Assembly: GCF_020921035.1 (NCBI RefSeq)
Contig: NC_063152.1
Location: 24,316,887-24,380,886, forward strand
Reading direction: 5' to 3'
DNA: 64,000 nucleotides
Origin: Rhodamnia argentea
Lineage: Eukaryota; Streptophyta; Magnoliopsida; Myrtales; Myrtaceae
A program made the position numbers and the translations under genes. Below the pieces are notes generated by a model. That model was given only the letters and a program-made list of their open reading frames with translations. It was not told where the DNA came from and ran no database searches. This document shows, piece after piece, positions 10,978 to 24,900 of this stretch (its first letter is position 1; each line of letters begins with the position of its first letter).

Positions 10978-12323
10978 TTAATGGAAGTGGCCCGGTTTGA
11001 TCCAAAGAGGTGATGTACGCCAAAAAAAAAAAAAAGTAAAGAAGTAAAATTCTAAAACTCTTGTATACTGTTAAAAGAAAAGTTTGATAAAAGAAAATGT
11101 TGGGTCTGAAAGTTAATAACGAAAACAATTATTTGACCAAAAATCGACGAGGACGAGAAAGAATTGTACGTATAGATGGTGTCGCCGATGTGGTGCAACG
11201 GCTCGACCTCTATGTTAGTATTGTTTTGCCCAAAATGGCCCATGACGAAACACCTGTCATCGAACGTGATTTCTTCGACTTTTTTTTTTTTAAAGAAGAG
11301 ATGAGTTCCATTACAACTTTGAACATGAGTCTCGGTGGATCACAATAAAAGCAATCAACTTTTCAATGGTTACTGGAAGTTACTTCACGAATGGATAAAA
11401 CATAACCGACCAACGGTTATCTTTGTGTCATTATAACATCCCTAATATCTATAGCGTCCCAAGCTCTCTACCGATCTAATTAACGTGTTCTGCTTTAATT
11501 TGATATTTCATACATTATTTGGCACATGCGGAAGACTAAATAGAAGACAGGTCATCATACAAGTGCAAACATGAAAATGTAGACTCGGCGCCTAAAGGGT
11601 ATAGCCTCAATAGGTTCACTAACCTACAAGCAATCAATAAAATCATTCAATAAATTGGCAAAATACTTACTTTTATATATTCATAAACGGGTTAATTACG
11701 TTGTCCATCTCAGAAGGCAAACAAACATCAAATGGGAGACAACATCAAAATGTAACCACTCCGATCTCATCCATAACTATCGGTGGACTCCATCGACGCC
11801 ATACCATCGCCACCTCACTGCACTTATCCCTTTTTTTTTTTTGTTCAACTCCTTCATTTTCTTATATTTTATCATCTCTTTGCTTATCTTTTAAATTTCA
11901 CGAACATATGTAACAATTTTAGATCTTTGTTGGTAATTAGCCAGGCCAACGAGTCAAAAATTTCTGCATGAATACTGGGGTTTGAGAATCATAATAGAAG
12001 AAGATGCACTCCTCAACTACAAAGAACCGGAGAGTTTCTGTTCTGTAACAGATTAAACTCTGATGACATGCTCACATCAGCATCAACTGAACTTAAGTAC
12101 CCTTCGAGCCGATAATAAGTTTCTTATTTTACAGTCATGGTGCCTTTGTGACCAGACAAAGTGATACATGAGTTATCATTGACCCCATTTGTTCCAGAAA
12201 GGAACCCAGACTGATTCCTTTTTTATACTTTGCCACAACCAACATGCCCTGTCCCAGTATCAGAAGCAGAAGTAACATAGCCAGAGGTATCCACAAGTTT
12301 TGCTTCTAGACAACTCTCTCTCT

Positions 12324-12365
<42 letters not shown>

Positions 12366-12406
12366 CGAAAGAATATTATATCTGAAATGATGTCAAAGTT
12401 GCCTAA
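10978..12406. other. Intergenic and probable 3' UTR of the secreted-protein gene
   Basis: No gene is recognised at 10978-11990. The part nearest 12406 is probably 3' UTR of the minus-strand gene that ends at 12407. A long CT microsatellite lies at about 12316-12362. Confidence 0.35.
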
Positions 12407-15400
12407 TTAAGCAAAGGATCCTCTGATGCCTTCAAGGCTCTCTCCCAGTGACAACCTGCGAAGCACAGAAACAAATGAAATAAGATGGTGTGTAACAGAT
12501 ATAAAAGAGTACTTTACCCTGAAAAGACAGATGGAAAAGCATGACAGCAAGAAAATCCACTAAAAGATACGAGTACATGTCAGTAGAGGAAGGACAAGAA
12601 ATTGCATCGGAAACCAGAAGTGGGGAAGTTTAGGGTGCGCATGAAATCACATCTGATTTTTCATTTCTCTGCCAGAAGCCCATCTGACAGAGAAATGTAT
12701 TTGATAAAAACCTAATCGAAGTAGGAATTGGTTTGGTAAAAAAATTGACTTCTGGTAGCATTTTTCACTTCTAACAAGATTTTTCACTTCTGATAAGATT
12801 TTCGGCCAATTTTGAGAAGTAAAAAATTTTTACTTTTAGGCTCGAGAATCACTTCTTGGACTACACTCGCCTTCGCTGGCCATTGCCCACCCACCGCCGC
12901 CGTCGCGACCGCCGCCGTCGCGACCGCCGCCGCCTGACTGCCCACCACCGCCCAACCGTCGCCCCCCCGTCGGCTGCCCACCACCGTCCGCCACCGACCC
13001 GCCGCCGCCACCGCCGACCATCGCCGCGGCCGCCGACCACCGCCGCCGCTATGGCCGCCGACCAACGCGGCTGCCGACCATCGCCGCCGAAAATTTTGTT
13101 AATAATGTTTCAAAAATAGAAATTTTCAACCGTTACCACACAAATTTTTCTTATCAGAAGTCAATCTGGAGCAGAAGTAGAAAAATCAACTTATGCTTTT
13201 AAAGAGAAGTAGAGAAATCAATTTTTGATCAGAAGTTGATTTCTTGGAGAGAAGTGATTTCATGCGCACCCTTAAACTCAGTAGTGTGGGTGGACAGTTT
13301 CTCACTGGACCTATCACCTTTTAAAATGCCGCACGCGCCTAACCAAAAATAGCCCAAACACAGTGTTATGCTTACCATCCACCTCAACAGAACAATTCAC
13401 ATGTAAGGAAAATGGTCCTCCGTTCTACATGAGATGTATGCACACTTCTCTCTAATCGGCCATCTCACATAAAAATGCAATTGGAATATTCAGCAATGAA
13501 ATTATAAAGAGATATCACAGAACCTCTAGAACTGCAAGTGATCGAGAATTTTCGGTTGAGGTTTTGAGTGGCCAAAATTGATCCTGCTAAAGTAATTGTT
13601 GAAAGGAAAGAATCCTTGAATATAATTTTTTCCTCTCTAAGGGGCTGGAGACTTCTAATAAGGTGAGAAAGAAGAATGCATGCCTCGTATAAAATTTCTC
13701 AGCTCAATGACGGAGCTCCTATGTTTCAGATGTGAAGTATAGGGAGATTGGTTATAGTATTAAAGGATAGGCACATTCTGTTGGAATGCCCATCTCCATT
13801 CTAGGTGAGCATTATATTCTCTATAGCGAAAGAGAAAATCAAGACAGCTGTATAGGCCGATGATAATTTAGTTAGAGCAGTTTCCACTAACCGACGAAAG
13901 CCAAAAGTACCACAAGGCAACTGGGATAGACTGTCACTGTTAACCAGCATATAGGGCAAAACTGATCAGCTTAATAAATTTCTCCTCATTCTCACAAATA
14001 GACATCATAAAAAATTGTGCTAACAATATTGTTTTGCCAGGTTTCTAATTCCTTAATAATTATTCTGCTGACTTTGGCAATATACGTACTTGATAAACAC
14101 TCTAGTAAATGGATCTTTCCAATGTGAAACCCCTGGTGTTACTTCTGTCTTGCTCTTAAATTATCTCACCCGTTCTACTGAATTTTACATTGTTTCTACC
14201 CGCATGAGTGAAGGGTTGTAGTCGTTTGCTGGTATTGGCAACAGTGAAGGAGCAGAGGAAGACACTCCGTATATTTAAACTCTGCATTGTGAGAGTTGTT
14301 GAAGATTACTCTTGCTTCGCTCTCGCTGACTTTTCGTACATTCTAACTTTTTCACTTGTATCTTTTGTCTGTTCATTATTTTATTGGAGAGGGTGGAGAA
14401 AGATAGAGGGAGAGATAAACGCCGCTGCATGTTTTGTAATGGATTAGATTTCCTACTTTTAAAGCTTGCTAGAGAAAACTGGAGCTTCTTATTACTTTTA
14501 AGGCTTTCCGGACGATTTTGTCCATGTCTCATGAAAAGGCCATAGCAAAAGCTTCAATGGTTGTCTTAGCAGGATATGCCTGATGCCACACCTAAAGCAA
14601 GACTGCTAACTCATATCGTGCGGCACTCAAAGGTCCTTGAAAGGCCGCAATAGTTTTGCAAGCACAATCATAAGTGTGTCATTCGGGTAGTTGTGGCTTT
14701 AGCTTTGACTTTAACTGGAACATAATGTTTGCATAGCTCTAATGTTTAAAGAATTTACCTAGTTAAACCTAGAGTCATACTAAATCGTTCTATTATGTAA
14801 CAGAGGTATATATTTAGCTTCAAAGTTGGGGTTACAACAGCCACACATTTATTATCAGGGACAGGCCACCCTAAACCTCCAATAACAAACTTCCTTCTTT
14901 CCTCATTTAAACTCAGAACTTGTTTCACTTTAACACTTGAGCTAAGGAACTACTAAAGATGACATGGCACTCCCATCTCATCTGTTAGAATGTCCACCCC
15001 AAGAGCTAAGGGTATTAGATGGAAAGAAATTACAAGCATACAAAGTCCATTGAAATCCTGTAATCAGGCCATGGAGATAATTAACATCATCAAATGGATC
15101 TTTCTACTATTTTCTTGCAGATTATGATCATTTATCCCTTCCTTGACATTCCTACTGGCTGACAACCTCATAATACCTAAAAGATACTCCTCCAATAACT
15201 TTATATTCTAGAGGGTTGATGTCACATCATTACAGTAAAGAGAAGCTATGTATTCAAAGTACTTCCACATGAATCATCCTATTCTTATATACAAGCAGCT
15301 TTAAACGTCCATTCTAGATTTTAAATGAAACAATCTAATTTAACCTTCTGAGGTACTCAACACTTGAATAAATCTAAGAGAAGAATCTTCTATTCATCAA

Positions 15401-17589
15401 CTATTATATATGACAGTTAAGCGGATAAGACAATTTTCAACTTCTCTATTATATGCCCTAACAACAACACACACCATATGTCATGGTAGTTAGTCACTGA
15501 AAATATAAAAGGCACCTGAAGGAACTAGAAGCAAAATATAGTAGAATAGTAATAGAAACTAAACCTGATATTCTGGGGCCTAGAAACCAAATACATTTAG
15601 AATAAAACATCTGGCTACAGAGTGTCTTAAAGACTACTTATATATTGGGTTCCAACTATAAATAGAACTCAAACTTAAATTAAGTCTTTCGATCTTAGGT
15701 ATTTAACTTTATCAAATGTAGCATGTGTATCACATAACCACTAATTAGAGTCTTGACAATGTATAAGACTAAGAAAGAAATTAAACACTCAAAACTACTT
15801 GGGGAAAACTATGCCCCAGCATCAATGAGTCCCACCTGCCCTACTCCAAAATATAGACTTTCATGTTTACCTTCTACACCAGCATATGGAAATTAGCAAA
15901 TAATTTAATTAGTTATTTTTGTCACTGCCAAAATGAGTATCTACAAGATAGAACTTACTTATGCATGCAGTATTTGTATTCCTGGCCCCGTGTAAAGTCT
16001 TTCTCTCCTTCTTCAAGCTACAAAATGAACACGTCCATATATGTATTAAGAAAGCTAGAACATATAAGGGTTTGAATAAAAGATATAGTGAGACTTAATA
16101 GAGGTTCCTCTTACTGGATCACTCTCATAGACAATCTCATAACAAGTTGGTGAAAGGCATTTCAAAGCACAGTTTTCCTTTGCAACCGTTGAAGACTTGC
16201 ATTGCCAACCCCATAAGCCGCTGCAAGAATAGAAAATGTGGAGAGTCATTCAAAAGTGATTTAGATTTCTCTAAACGAAGATCTTTGTGAACACCCCTTC
16301 ACAATTGACTTGCATCACAAATATGCCGTGAGTCTATCGTTTTGCACTGGTATGGAGGAACTAACTAGAGAAACACGACGGGTTGTGAGCTGTGTACAAA
16401 TTGGTGGGCCTACTGACAATCCATTTGAAATCTTATATTAACAGACGGGCTGACATTTTTAATATCTAAATGCTTTAACACGTCCCCACGAGCAGAAGCT
16501 AAGATTTGGCCTAAGACTAGCAAGGACATTGAAAAGGAACCAAGAAGTGTAGTATATATGCAGTGAGTTCCGTAACACTACTAAAAGGCGGAAACAGCTA
16601 GTATTATTACCGCGAGCTTCTTAAAGGTCTGGAATTTTGCTATCAGATCTACTGTTCAAATGTTATAAAGATATCAATAGCAAAATATGTACAATTTCAA
16701 GTTGGGTAGGCTGATTAGACAAGTGCTTCTTGCTCTCCTTAAACGTCCAAGTACTATATCTTCAAGGTCAATATCCATAGAAGATGTTAGATGGGTAAGT
16801 CGTGGTAAGCTCACAGAGGTTGCATGCTATTAGTTCAACATAAGGGGTAAAGAACTAGTTCGTACATGGAACGTGGATGTTAATCAAATCAATAATAGGA
16901 TGACAGCAACATATGGATGCATACTGCATCACTTCGAACTTATACAGTTTTTCCCTCCAGACAATAAGGATGACATGAAGGCGCTCGATTGAAGCTGTGC
17001 TAAGACAATTAATACGATGCGATACAACCAGATCATATTGAACAGGCAAAATCATTCATCGACAAGCCAATCAACCCAAAAGGATTCCTGTAGCTATTCC
17101 ACACGGGCAGCTGGATAATAGCTTCCTCAAGTTGAACTCAACTTGTTCCAACAACCATGAACCCCAGAACCCAAGTCTCCACCATCTATCAAAAATTGCA
17201 GCATCCAACTACCCATGTCACAACACTTTACAAAAAGCTCCAAACAAGCAGCGAATTGGTGACGGAAAATTATCCAGAAAACAAGAGGGTGCATCAATGC
17301 AACGTTACAATTACCTCTCTATATCAGCATAACACTCGTTCTTCTTCTGTCTGATCTCATTTTCCTAGTTCGAAGAAGAAAAAAACAAAAAGGCAGAAAA
17401 ATGCACGAAAAATCAACCGAAATTCCAGCTGACGAAGACTCGAACGAGAGGAAAATCAAGAATATGCCGCGGGCTTACGGAGATCGGGATACGGGACTTG
17501 GCGAGGACCGTCGGAGCCAAGAGAAGCGAAGAAAGGAGGAGGAGGAAGACGAGCGTGCGGAGAGGAGGATCGTCGCTGATTCTGGCCAT
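12407..17589 (-). CDS. Small secreted six-cysteine plant protein, 124 aa, five exons
   Basis: Exons in gene order are 17589-17479, 17364-17315, 16220-16115, 16017-15959 and 12455-12407. All four introns are GT..AG and the total is 375 nt. Residues 1-30 form a signal peptide: MARISDDPP, then a Leu-rich core, then a cleavage site near VLA-KS. The mature part carries six cysteines in the blocks NECYADIE, GLWGWQCKSS, KENCALKCLSPTCYE and YKYCMHK, ending near LSLGESLEG. I recognise this as a family conserved across land plants whose biochemical role I do not know; an endomembrane or extracellular, disulfide-bonded protein is the inference. The start is the first ATG directly before the hydrophobic core. 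Intron 4 is about 3.5 kb and holds a transposon at 12631-13273. Exon 2 (50 nt) is short but fits the phase exactly. Confidence 0.85.
12631..13273. mobile_element. hAT-like MITE inside intron 4
   Basis: The termini are near-perfect inverted repeats, GGGTGCGCATGAAATCAC on the left and its reverse complement on the right. Inner arms repeat AGAAGT/ACTTCT phrases. The core at about 12880-13090 is almost pure GC and built of GCCGCC/GACCACC units. The related element at 54148-55028 has similar ends and core. No transposase is encoded. Confidence 0.7.
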
Positions 17590-18941
17590 GATCTGAATCC
17601 AAATGGCGCTGCTATCGAGCTTATCGACAGAATCGACGGAATTGACGAGCCGTCTGCCTCTCTGGTGTTTACTCAAAAGAGCAAGTTTTTGAATTCTGTC
17701 ATCATCGTTGCCACTGAGGAGTAGCGGATGCCCATCGGTCCGGTCCAACCCGGAAACTGACCCGAACCGGATGGGCCTAACCATCCTCCCCGATCCAGTT
17801 CCAAATTTCAGGTAAGAATCGACTCACCTCAAAACTGACCATCCTGCTACTGAGCAACGAGTTTGTGAAGAAGGGTCGAGGAAATCGATCATTATGAACT
17901 TACAAACGTGTAAATAAAATACGATCGAGCTATTATTAGAGTAAGATGTTGAATTGTCATGTCGACAATAAAGTTGCTTCTCGATAAGGGAAATCGATAC
18001 AACAAGATAAAACGAAAGATGTACTGAATCAAAATCATAATCTGAATGCGACCGATGCCGTTTTATTTGCCTTACATGTAGTCTCGACTTAGTAAATCTC
18101 TTAAAATATGGAAAAATTATCCAAAAAGTTCTCAACTTATTGAACGATGATCAATCCCATCATAAGCTTTTCATCAATGTGTCAATTTAATCATAAACCT
18201 TTTGACGATTTATCTATTTAATGATGAAACTTTTGATAATTTGTCAATATAATTCTTTCGCCCAATCATTCAAATAATAAGATTAGTTGTAAAGTGACAA
18301 AATTTAAAAAAATTTAAGGCTAAATTAACACAATTAAAAAAATTTAAGACTATAGGAATGTCGCCTTAGCGGAGATGAATAATGGGGATCCGGCATTATC
18401 AGCGAACGGTCTCTTGCATATGTCGGTGGAGTACTACAACATGGTACTTCACTTACTTTCGCCGTCACTTGTACTCCTGCATCATGCTCCTGCAGCATAT
18501 CCATCAGGAGGAAAGTCGAATGTCCATTGTGACGTGTGGTATCGACTAGTGACGTCATTTCACTACAACCCATTTACGTTGAAACAGAAGATCGTGAACT
18601 GAAAAACAATTTTGTCCCATGGAGCACATAAATCATTTCTATTTTGGTAAAGCTACTGGCAGGAGCCAAATAAAAATCCTTGTACTTTGCTCCCCTAAAC
18701 TTCCGAAAAATATGCATAAACTCTCTGTAAGTCCCACCTCCGCAGACCGTAGGCGTACAAACTTGGCATTTACCGGGATCATTCCCCTCAGAACTTAAGA
18801 AGAGGCCACCTGACACAAACTTGAAACCACCCCAAACACAATCTCGGCAAATCTGAACGGACAGCCACCGAATTTGAGCGGCGTGTTGTTATATGGGCGA
18901 TGTGGTCAGGATACATAACATATCTGCGCACCAGAGAAACA
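17590..18941. other. Spacer: promoter of the secreted-protein gene and 3' UTR of SCAI
   Basis: Two minus-strand genes flank this stretch. The side next to 17590 should hold the promoter of the secreted-protein gene, and the side next to 18941 the SCAI 3' UTR. A family A remnant sits between them. No further gene is recognised. Confidence 0.4.
18110..18365. mobile_element. Short 'family A' remnant
   Basis: Phrases 'atgtgtcaatttaatcat' and 'aaaccttttgacgatt' match the arms of the fuller family A copies. The GC-rich core is missing, so this is an internally deleted copy. Confidence 0.45.
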
Positions 18942-21900
18942 TCATGAAGATGAGATCGACTCTGATTCACTTTCTCCGGATTCAGACACGGGGATTGCTT
19001 CCGAAAAGTTGAACTTCTTGTCAACGGAGAAGATGCTAGCGATCTGACGGACTACGCTTTGGACTGCGACACTTGTAGGCATGACGGACTTGGGAAGACT
19101 GGGCAGACACTTGGGAAGAAACTCCTCCTTACCTGAGGTTGGGATATACAGACTCAATACTGCCTGGCAAAACAGAAATCTGCACAAGAAATGGACAAAG
19201 AGAAGGAAAAGAAAGATGAGGAGAGCCTGAAGCAAAACATGCATGTTATATAATAATTTGGAAGATCCTTTGTCAAAAGGCAATCTGTACACTCGCCAGA
19301 AAATTCTCGTATCTAAAAGAAGCTAAATGGCTAGAACAACTAATCTTGACAATCCCAACTGTAAACTAAGTTCAAAGGGAACAGTTCGTGGTAATAACTC
19401 ATTGCAAGTCAAAGAAATAAGCCCACAAAACCTGCAATGTTTTGAACTTTGCTGACTTTACAGCCCGATTCTCCAATATTACTGAAAAGCTTAATCATCA
19501 CATTGATAGATTCACTAGTTTGGCCAATCAAACCGGGTAAAACCTAATTTTGACCAATATGTTTACTCAGGTGAAAGAAAAATAAAGATGCATCGAAGAA
19601 CTAGGTTGGCCAATCCCGTGCAGTTTAAAAACATTAGCATACAATACACAAGACAATGAAACAGAATGTAATGTGTGGGAGCAGATTGGAGAGCTTTTCA
19701 TCACTGAGCGAAAGCTGCTCTTTTCTTGAGGTAGCCTGCTTAAAAGCCCCATCATTCCCTTACAATACACCAAAATATCACCAGCCTTTTCTGATCTGGT
19801 GTAAGGTTTTGACAATCATAATTTCCAAAAAGAGAGGTCTATGCAGAGGATACGAAGGGTAAGACAACCTTTTAAATGTTCAGGACCAGGGGACTTTTCC
19901 ATCATGATCAATTATGGACATGACACATCGTTGAAATTTAGCATACATTAAAGCTGTGTAAGCAGGGATTCAGAAGTTTTTCAGACAAGTGTCCAACGAC
20001 AAAGCTGGAGAAAGCTACAAGACGTTAACTTTGGCGCCTTCAATATCCTCTGCTAGATATGTTGCACAAAAACACAAACTAACCAGCTGAACATCTCTGT
20101 GTAACAGCATATGGAGTCACATTTGGCAAAACATCTGAGCTGTTGATTTGGAGAGACTGTAAAATATCTCCATGAAAATAGTAACAAAAACAAGCTTATG
20201 CATTACTGCTAAGGTGAAAGCCTGAAATTTGTAGGACTAATCTTTGCAAATGCCACTCTACTTCCTTCATGATTAAGCAAGCTTACCTGCTTTCCCTTTT
20301 CTCTTAGCATGAGAGATAGTCACTGAACATAATCTCAGTGCTAGAGAGCAAGGAAACTACGGATAATTTGTCGTAGCTATTTGATGCTACTACATTATCC
20401 AGCTTCACTAACATTTTTCATGTCATGCATCATCTGCGTATGGTCAGTTGGGGTGAGCATTACAGAAGGATTCAACGACCCCTATTAATTCGACTTCCCA
20501 ACTCCATCCGCGACCTTACAGTCCGAATGATCCAATCTCATGAGAAAGCCATGCAAGAGACCACGTCTTCAGGCAACCAATTAATTCAACAATGAACCAC
20601 TAAACTTGAACTGTTAATAGCATTGAAATCTGCACACTCATCTATATGCATGTGTTGGAGACCAGGCCAACTTATACATAAGACTTACGAGTAACATGGC
20701 TGCCATTACAAAACTCAATTCTATGATCAGAAGCAAATATCAATTGTCTATTTGCAGGAGAAATATGTATGTAATAGAGATAAATTAGCCAACGGAGATG
20801 ATCGGTACCTGATAAGAAGTCGCCTTAAGAAAGGGTCATTTAGAGTTTGTGCCCAGACAGGATTAAGAGAGTCAGATGTTGCCAAAGCCAAACCCCAGTC
20901 ATTCAATGAGGACGAAAGCATTTTCTCAGCTTTATTAAAGACTTCCTGAATGGTGTATTTCCATTAACTTACTGAAAGACACTGAAAAAAAACAACAAAT
21001 TAAAGCATGAGCAGCAAGAAGTACCATATGAATTTCGGAGCTTGAAAAACCTAGCAATATACAGAAAGCCTGCAATGGAGCTGTGAGGAAGACTGTAAAT
21101 AAGCTTCCACCAGGGAAACGAGAGAAATCAGGTGCGACAGTTGGAGCTAAACTTCTTGGAGATAAAAGAAGCGCAGCAGGTTCTCCTTTTTCCGCTCCAT
21201 GTATAGCCTGCGACGACAGCCATCAACTGAAATCCTTAAATTTGCCATGGAATGCTAAATTATGCCAGACAGAGTCCAGACTTCTACAAGGAGTAAGTCA
21301 AGTCCAACATTTTTGAAAGTTAGAAGAACAAGGAGGACACATAATTTAGACAACACATGGACTCTAAATTTCACGAGGTCAGTCCAATAGGTACGCAATA
21401 GGAAAAGATTTTGGCCCATAAATCTTGCTGTCAACATTATAACGTCGTCATGCCAAACTCCAGTTTTCACACTAGAAGAGGGGCAGGAACGTAATAGCAT
21501 TGTTGTACTATGAATAAGTTAAAAGAAATTATGTTTTAGATGCTCCCTCATGACCCACGAACAGGTGAGAATAGATGCTAAGATCTTGTGACGGTAAAAA
21601 TATTTCATGTACGAGAACATGTTTTGGCATGCTTCTAATAGAGAATGTCTCTTACTTCAGACTGGTGTTGATGGATCTATATTTTTATAAACCAACTAAA
21701 GTTTTCCAATCCACAAAATCCTGCAATTTGCACCTCCAGAAAAAATCCAAAGCTTAAAAGACTCATTCGCCCCTCTTTGAATAGAAAACCACAAAAAGAC
21801 AACCCACCACGACGTAACTAATCCAAGGTCCAGACTATCCAAACCCAAAATCGGCCACCATAATCGTTGCTGCCCACCACCACCCGATACACTTTGCTGG

Positions 21901-24900
21901 CGCAGTGCTGACCAGCACCATGCCAACCACCACGATTCTCCCCCACCCTCTCACACACGAGCTCTAAAAGAGCTTGACCATGGAGCTTGGGCTCGAGCAT
22001 TGTTCAGAGATCCATCATGGCAAGCTCTATTCAGAGCTTGGCCATGGAGCTCATCGGAGCTTGCCATGGTCGTGACATCGAGATCTAGGCCATCATGGAG
22101 GTCGGCCCGTCGCCAATACTTCCATGTATGAGGAAAATATTTTGGGCATGCTTCTAATGGAAAATGTTTCTTACTTCAGAGTGGTGTGAATGGATCTATA
22201 AGTGCACTTTCTCCTATACATTATTGTGTTAATTGACTCACTCTTCTGTAGCCTAACAGAATCCATCCAAATGAATCTCAATGAGCTGAAAGCACCTCAT
22301 GATAACAGAAGCGGTTACTATATTCAAACACATAATAAACATCGATTGCTACCACTTAGGAGCTATGTTTCAAAGGTAGGAGACTACCTCCATTAGTGAA
22401 TCACAGTTATTAAATGATAATTTATTGAAAAAACTTCTTTTTTTCCCAAGTAGCATACACTTCATTATTTGCCAACTGCACTTAGTAGGCTGAGGTTTAG
22501 TTTGGTGTTGCTGTGTCATACACTTCATTGCCTAATTCGCAATATTATTGCATAAATACCACCAAGAAACTTCAAGCACGATACAAAAATTACATGCACA
22601 ACAGGAGAATTACGTTGGACTTAACAGAAATGAAAATTCTTTATCACTGGTAACATAACTCACACAGCATCCATAGGCTAGCAAAACATTGGCTTATATC
22701 GATTGAACAGGTTTATGGATCCAGAAGTTAAGAATGGAAGAAGGATCATGGGAATTAGTCTGGCAATATGCAGTAGGTTGCTCACTAACTCACCTCCTAC
22801 CAAGAAAAAATAGATATTTACAAGCTTGAAGTTAGTAGATCTAGTTAGTCCCTTACTTACCTCAAAGGCCATGCTGCTGTCACTGTCAATTATTAAAACC
22901 AGTGGCCTCCTTGTGAACGGAAGTAAGTCACAGGGATATATGCAGTTTGAACCTGAGAGTTTAGTGTCCAACATTAGGAGGAGAAACTTCTCAATGGAGA
23001 ATAGCATCTACAGGATTTAACTCTTTCCTTATGAGAGAGGAATATTTTATTGCAAGACTTAGAAAAGTAGTTCACAGTACCAGTACCACAAAATAAGTTG
23101 GAGATATAGCTAATAGATCTCCACAAAACTATGTTACACGGACACTCTCCGAAAGCCTCTGTGTCATGTTGGACACTCTCCGACATGTAACCAACACATG
23201 GTCAGCGCTCTAGACACGCGAGTCCCCGACACGTCATTTCGACACACACGGGATCAATTTTAAGCATTCTCAATAAATCAAAGGTCAAAATATAAATCTA
23301 TAAATATATATATTTACTGAAGTCATATATTCAACCACCCCAAAATTAATATACCTAACTAGCCCAAAAAACCTAATCGTGAATCCCTAATAAAAGAAGA
23401 AGAAACTCACCGCTGATATTTTTATATATACATGATAATTTACCATATATATATAGAAATATATATTTAATATATAACATATCTTAACGTGTCGAAATTC
23501 TCTATTTTTTGAGAAATCACACGTCGCCGTGTCATGTCTTGTCTCGTATCGTGTGTCGTGTCAGTGCAACACAGCCAAAAACCGTCCTCCCAAATTTTTG
23601 TTTAAATCAATGAGCAAGAAAAGTATCACAAGTTCCAAAACCAATAATGCAGACCAATCACCATTTACAACATTGTTTAACATTCACTCTCCATCACCTA
23701 GATCCTCTTTTGGTCCCTAAATTTCTCAAAATTCAACCTCACTGAGCAAGTAACTAGATGCAAACCATATGTTGCACCAGCATTTCATGTGCAGGAAGGC
23801 ATACAAGGGAAAGCTATTCCATTTCACAAATTCTGTATTGTATTATTACAATCTTATCCAACAAAAATATCAGTAACAGACACCAAGATTCACAAAATGT
23901 ACGAGAAAATACAGCATGATTATTTAATTGACAAACTAACATGATTAATTAGGCTTTAAGCTATGAAAATGAAAAGCACTAATCATCTAAATACAGCCCA
24001 GTAGACTAAAGTTGATTTCTATGCACCTAATTAGGCTTTCCTAAAAAAAAAAAAGAAGAAGAAGATAAATATTCTTTTGCACTTCCCAGATAGTAAGCTT
24101 ACTATAAGAGAAAGCCATAAGCCGACTTTCTACCCCCAGCTATTCAGTTAACAAAGCTCTTCAAAGATAACCATCTCCGTGAAACTAAACTGAGTGTTCC
24201 CATTGACAAAAGAGTCCACTAGAAGTAAGTTAAAGCCTGTAAGATCTATACAAAGGTTGGCGATGCCTCTTTTATTTTTCGCAACGTGCTTCAAAGAAGT
24301 CAGAAGCTGCAACAAGAGCTTCTATCAAAAGAAAATTAGAGTATGCTTTACACCTAGCCAGTGAATTAGTACAGTCACAATTAAGGAAAGAACACAGATG
24401 CAATCAGAATGCATGTCTCAATAGGTAATGTATTCACATGCAACTACAGACAAACACATTACATTTGTATATCTCAACAAAGAATGCCAGAGATTACCTC
24501 CATTATTACGATTACCAAACTGCAAACAAGGACTTCGGTGATGCATGCAGTCACCTTTGCTTTGTCCAGATGGAGGTACATCGTTACTTACAGAGCGAAA
24601 TGTAATACAAGAGGTTTCATCAGAAGATATGGCAACGGTTTGGAGGTTTCTCGCTATGTTTTCTGTAGCATCAGAAAAAGCCCCAACCCCTGCTGACAGT
24701 GAACTGGGAGATCTTCCTCTTCCTGAGGCAATTTAATAGTTGTCACAGAATTGATGATTGTACTTCACATGCATAAGCCAAAAAATATCCAAAAGTGTCC
24801 CACCTGAAGCTGACAGATATAGTAAAAGAACTCCATCTGGAGGAAGCTCTTCACAAATAGTGGCAAGTACCTGTCCAAGAAGAGCATAATGGCAATATAA

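Noticed and set aside
12784..13119. Gly/Ala- and Arg-rich frames on both strands
   Set aside because: They come from the GCC-repeat core of a MITE and have no domain.
17401..17724. Acidic/basic plus-strand frame of 107 codons
   Set aside because: Antisense to exon 1 and the leader of the secreted-protein gene.
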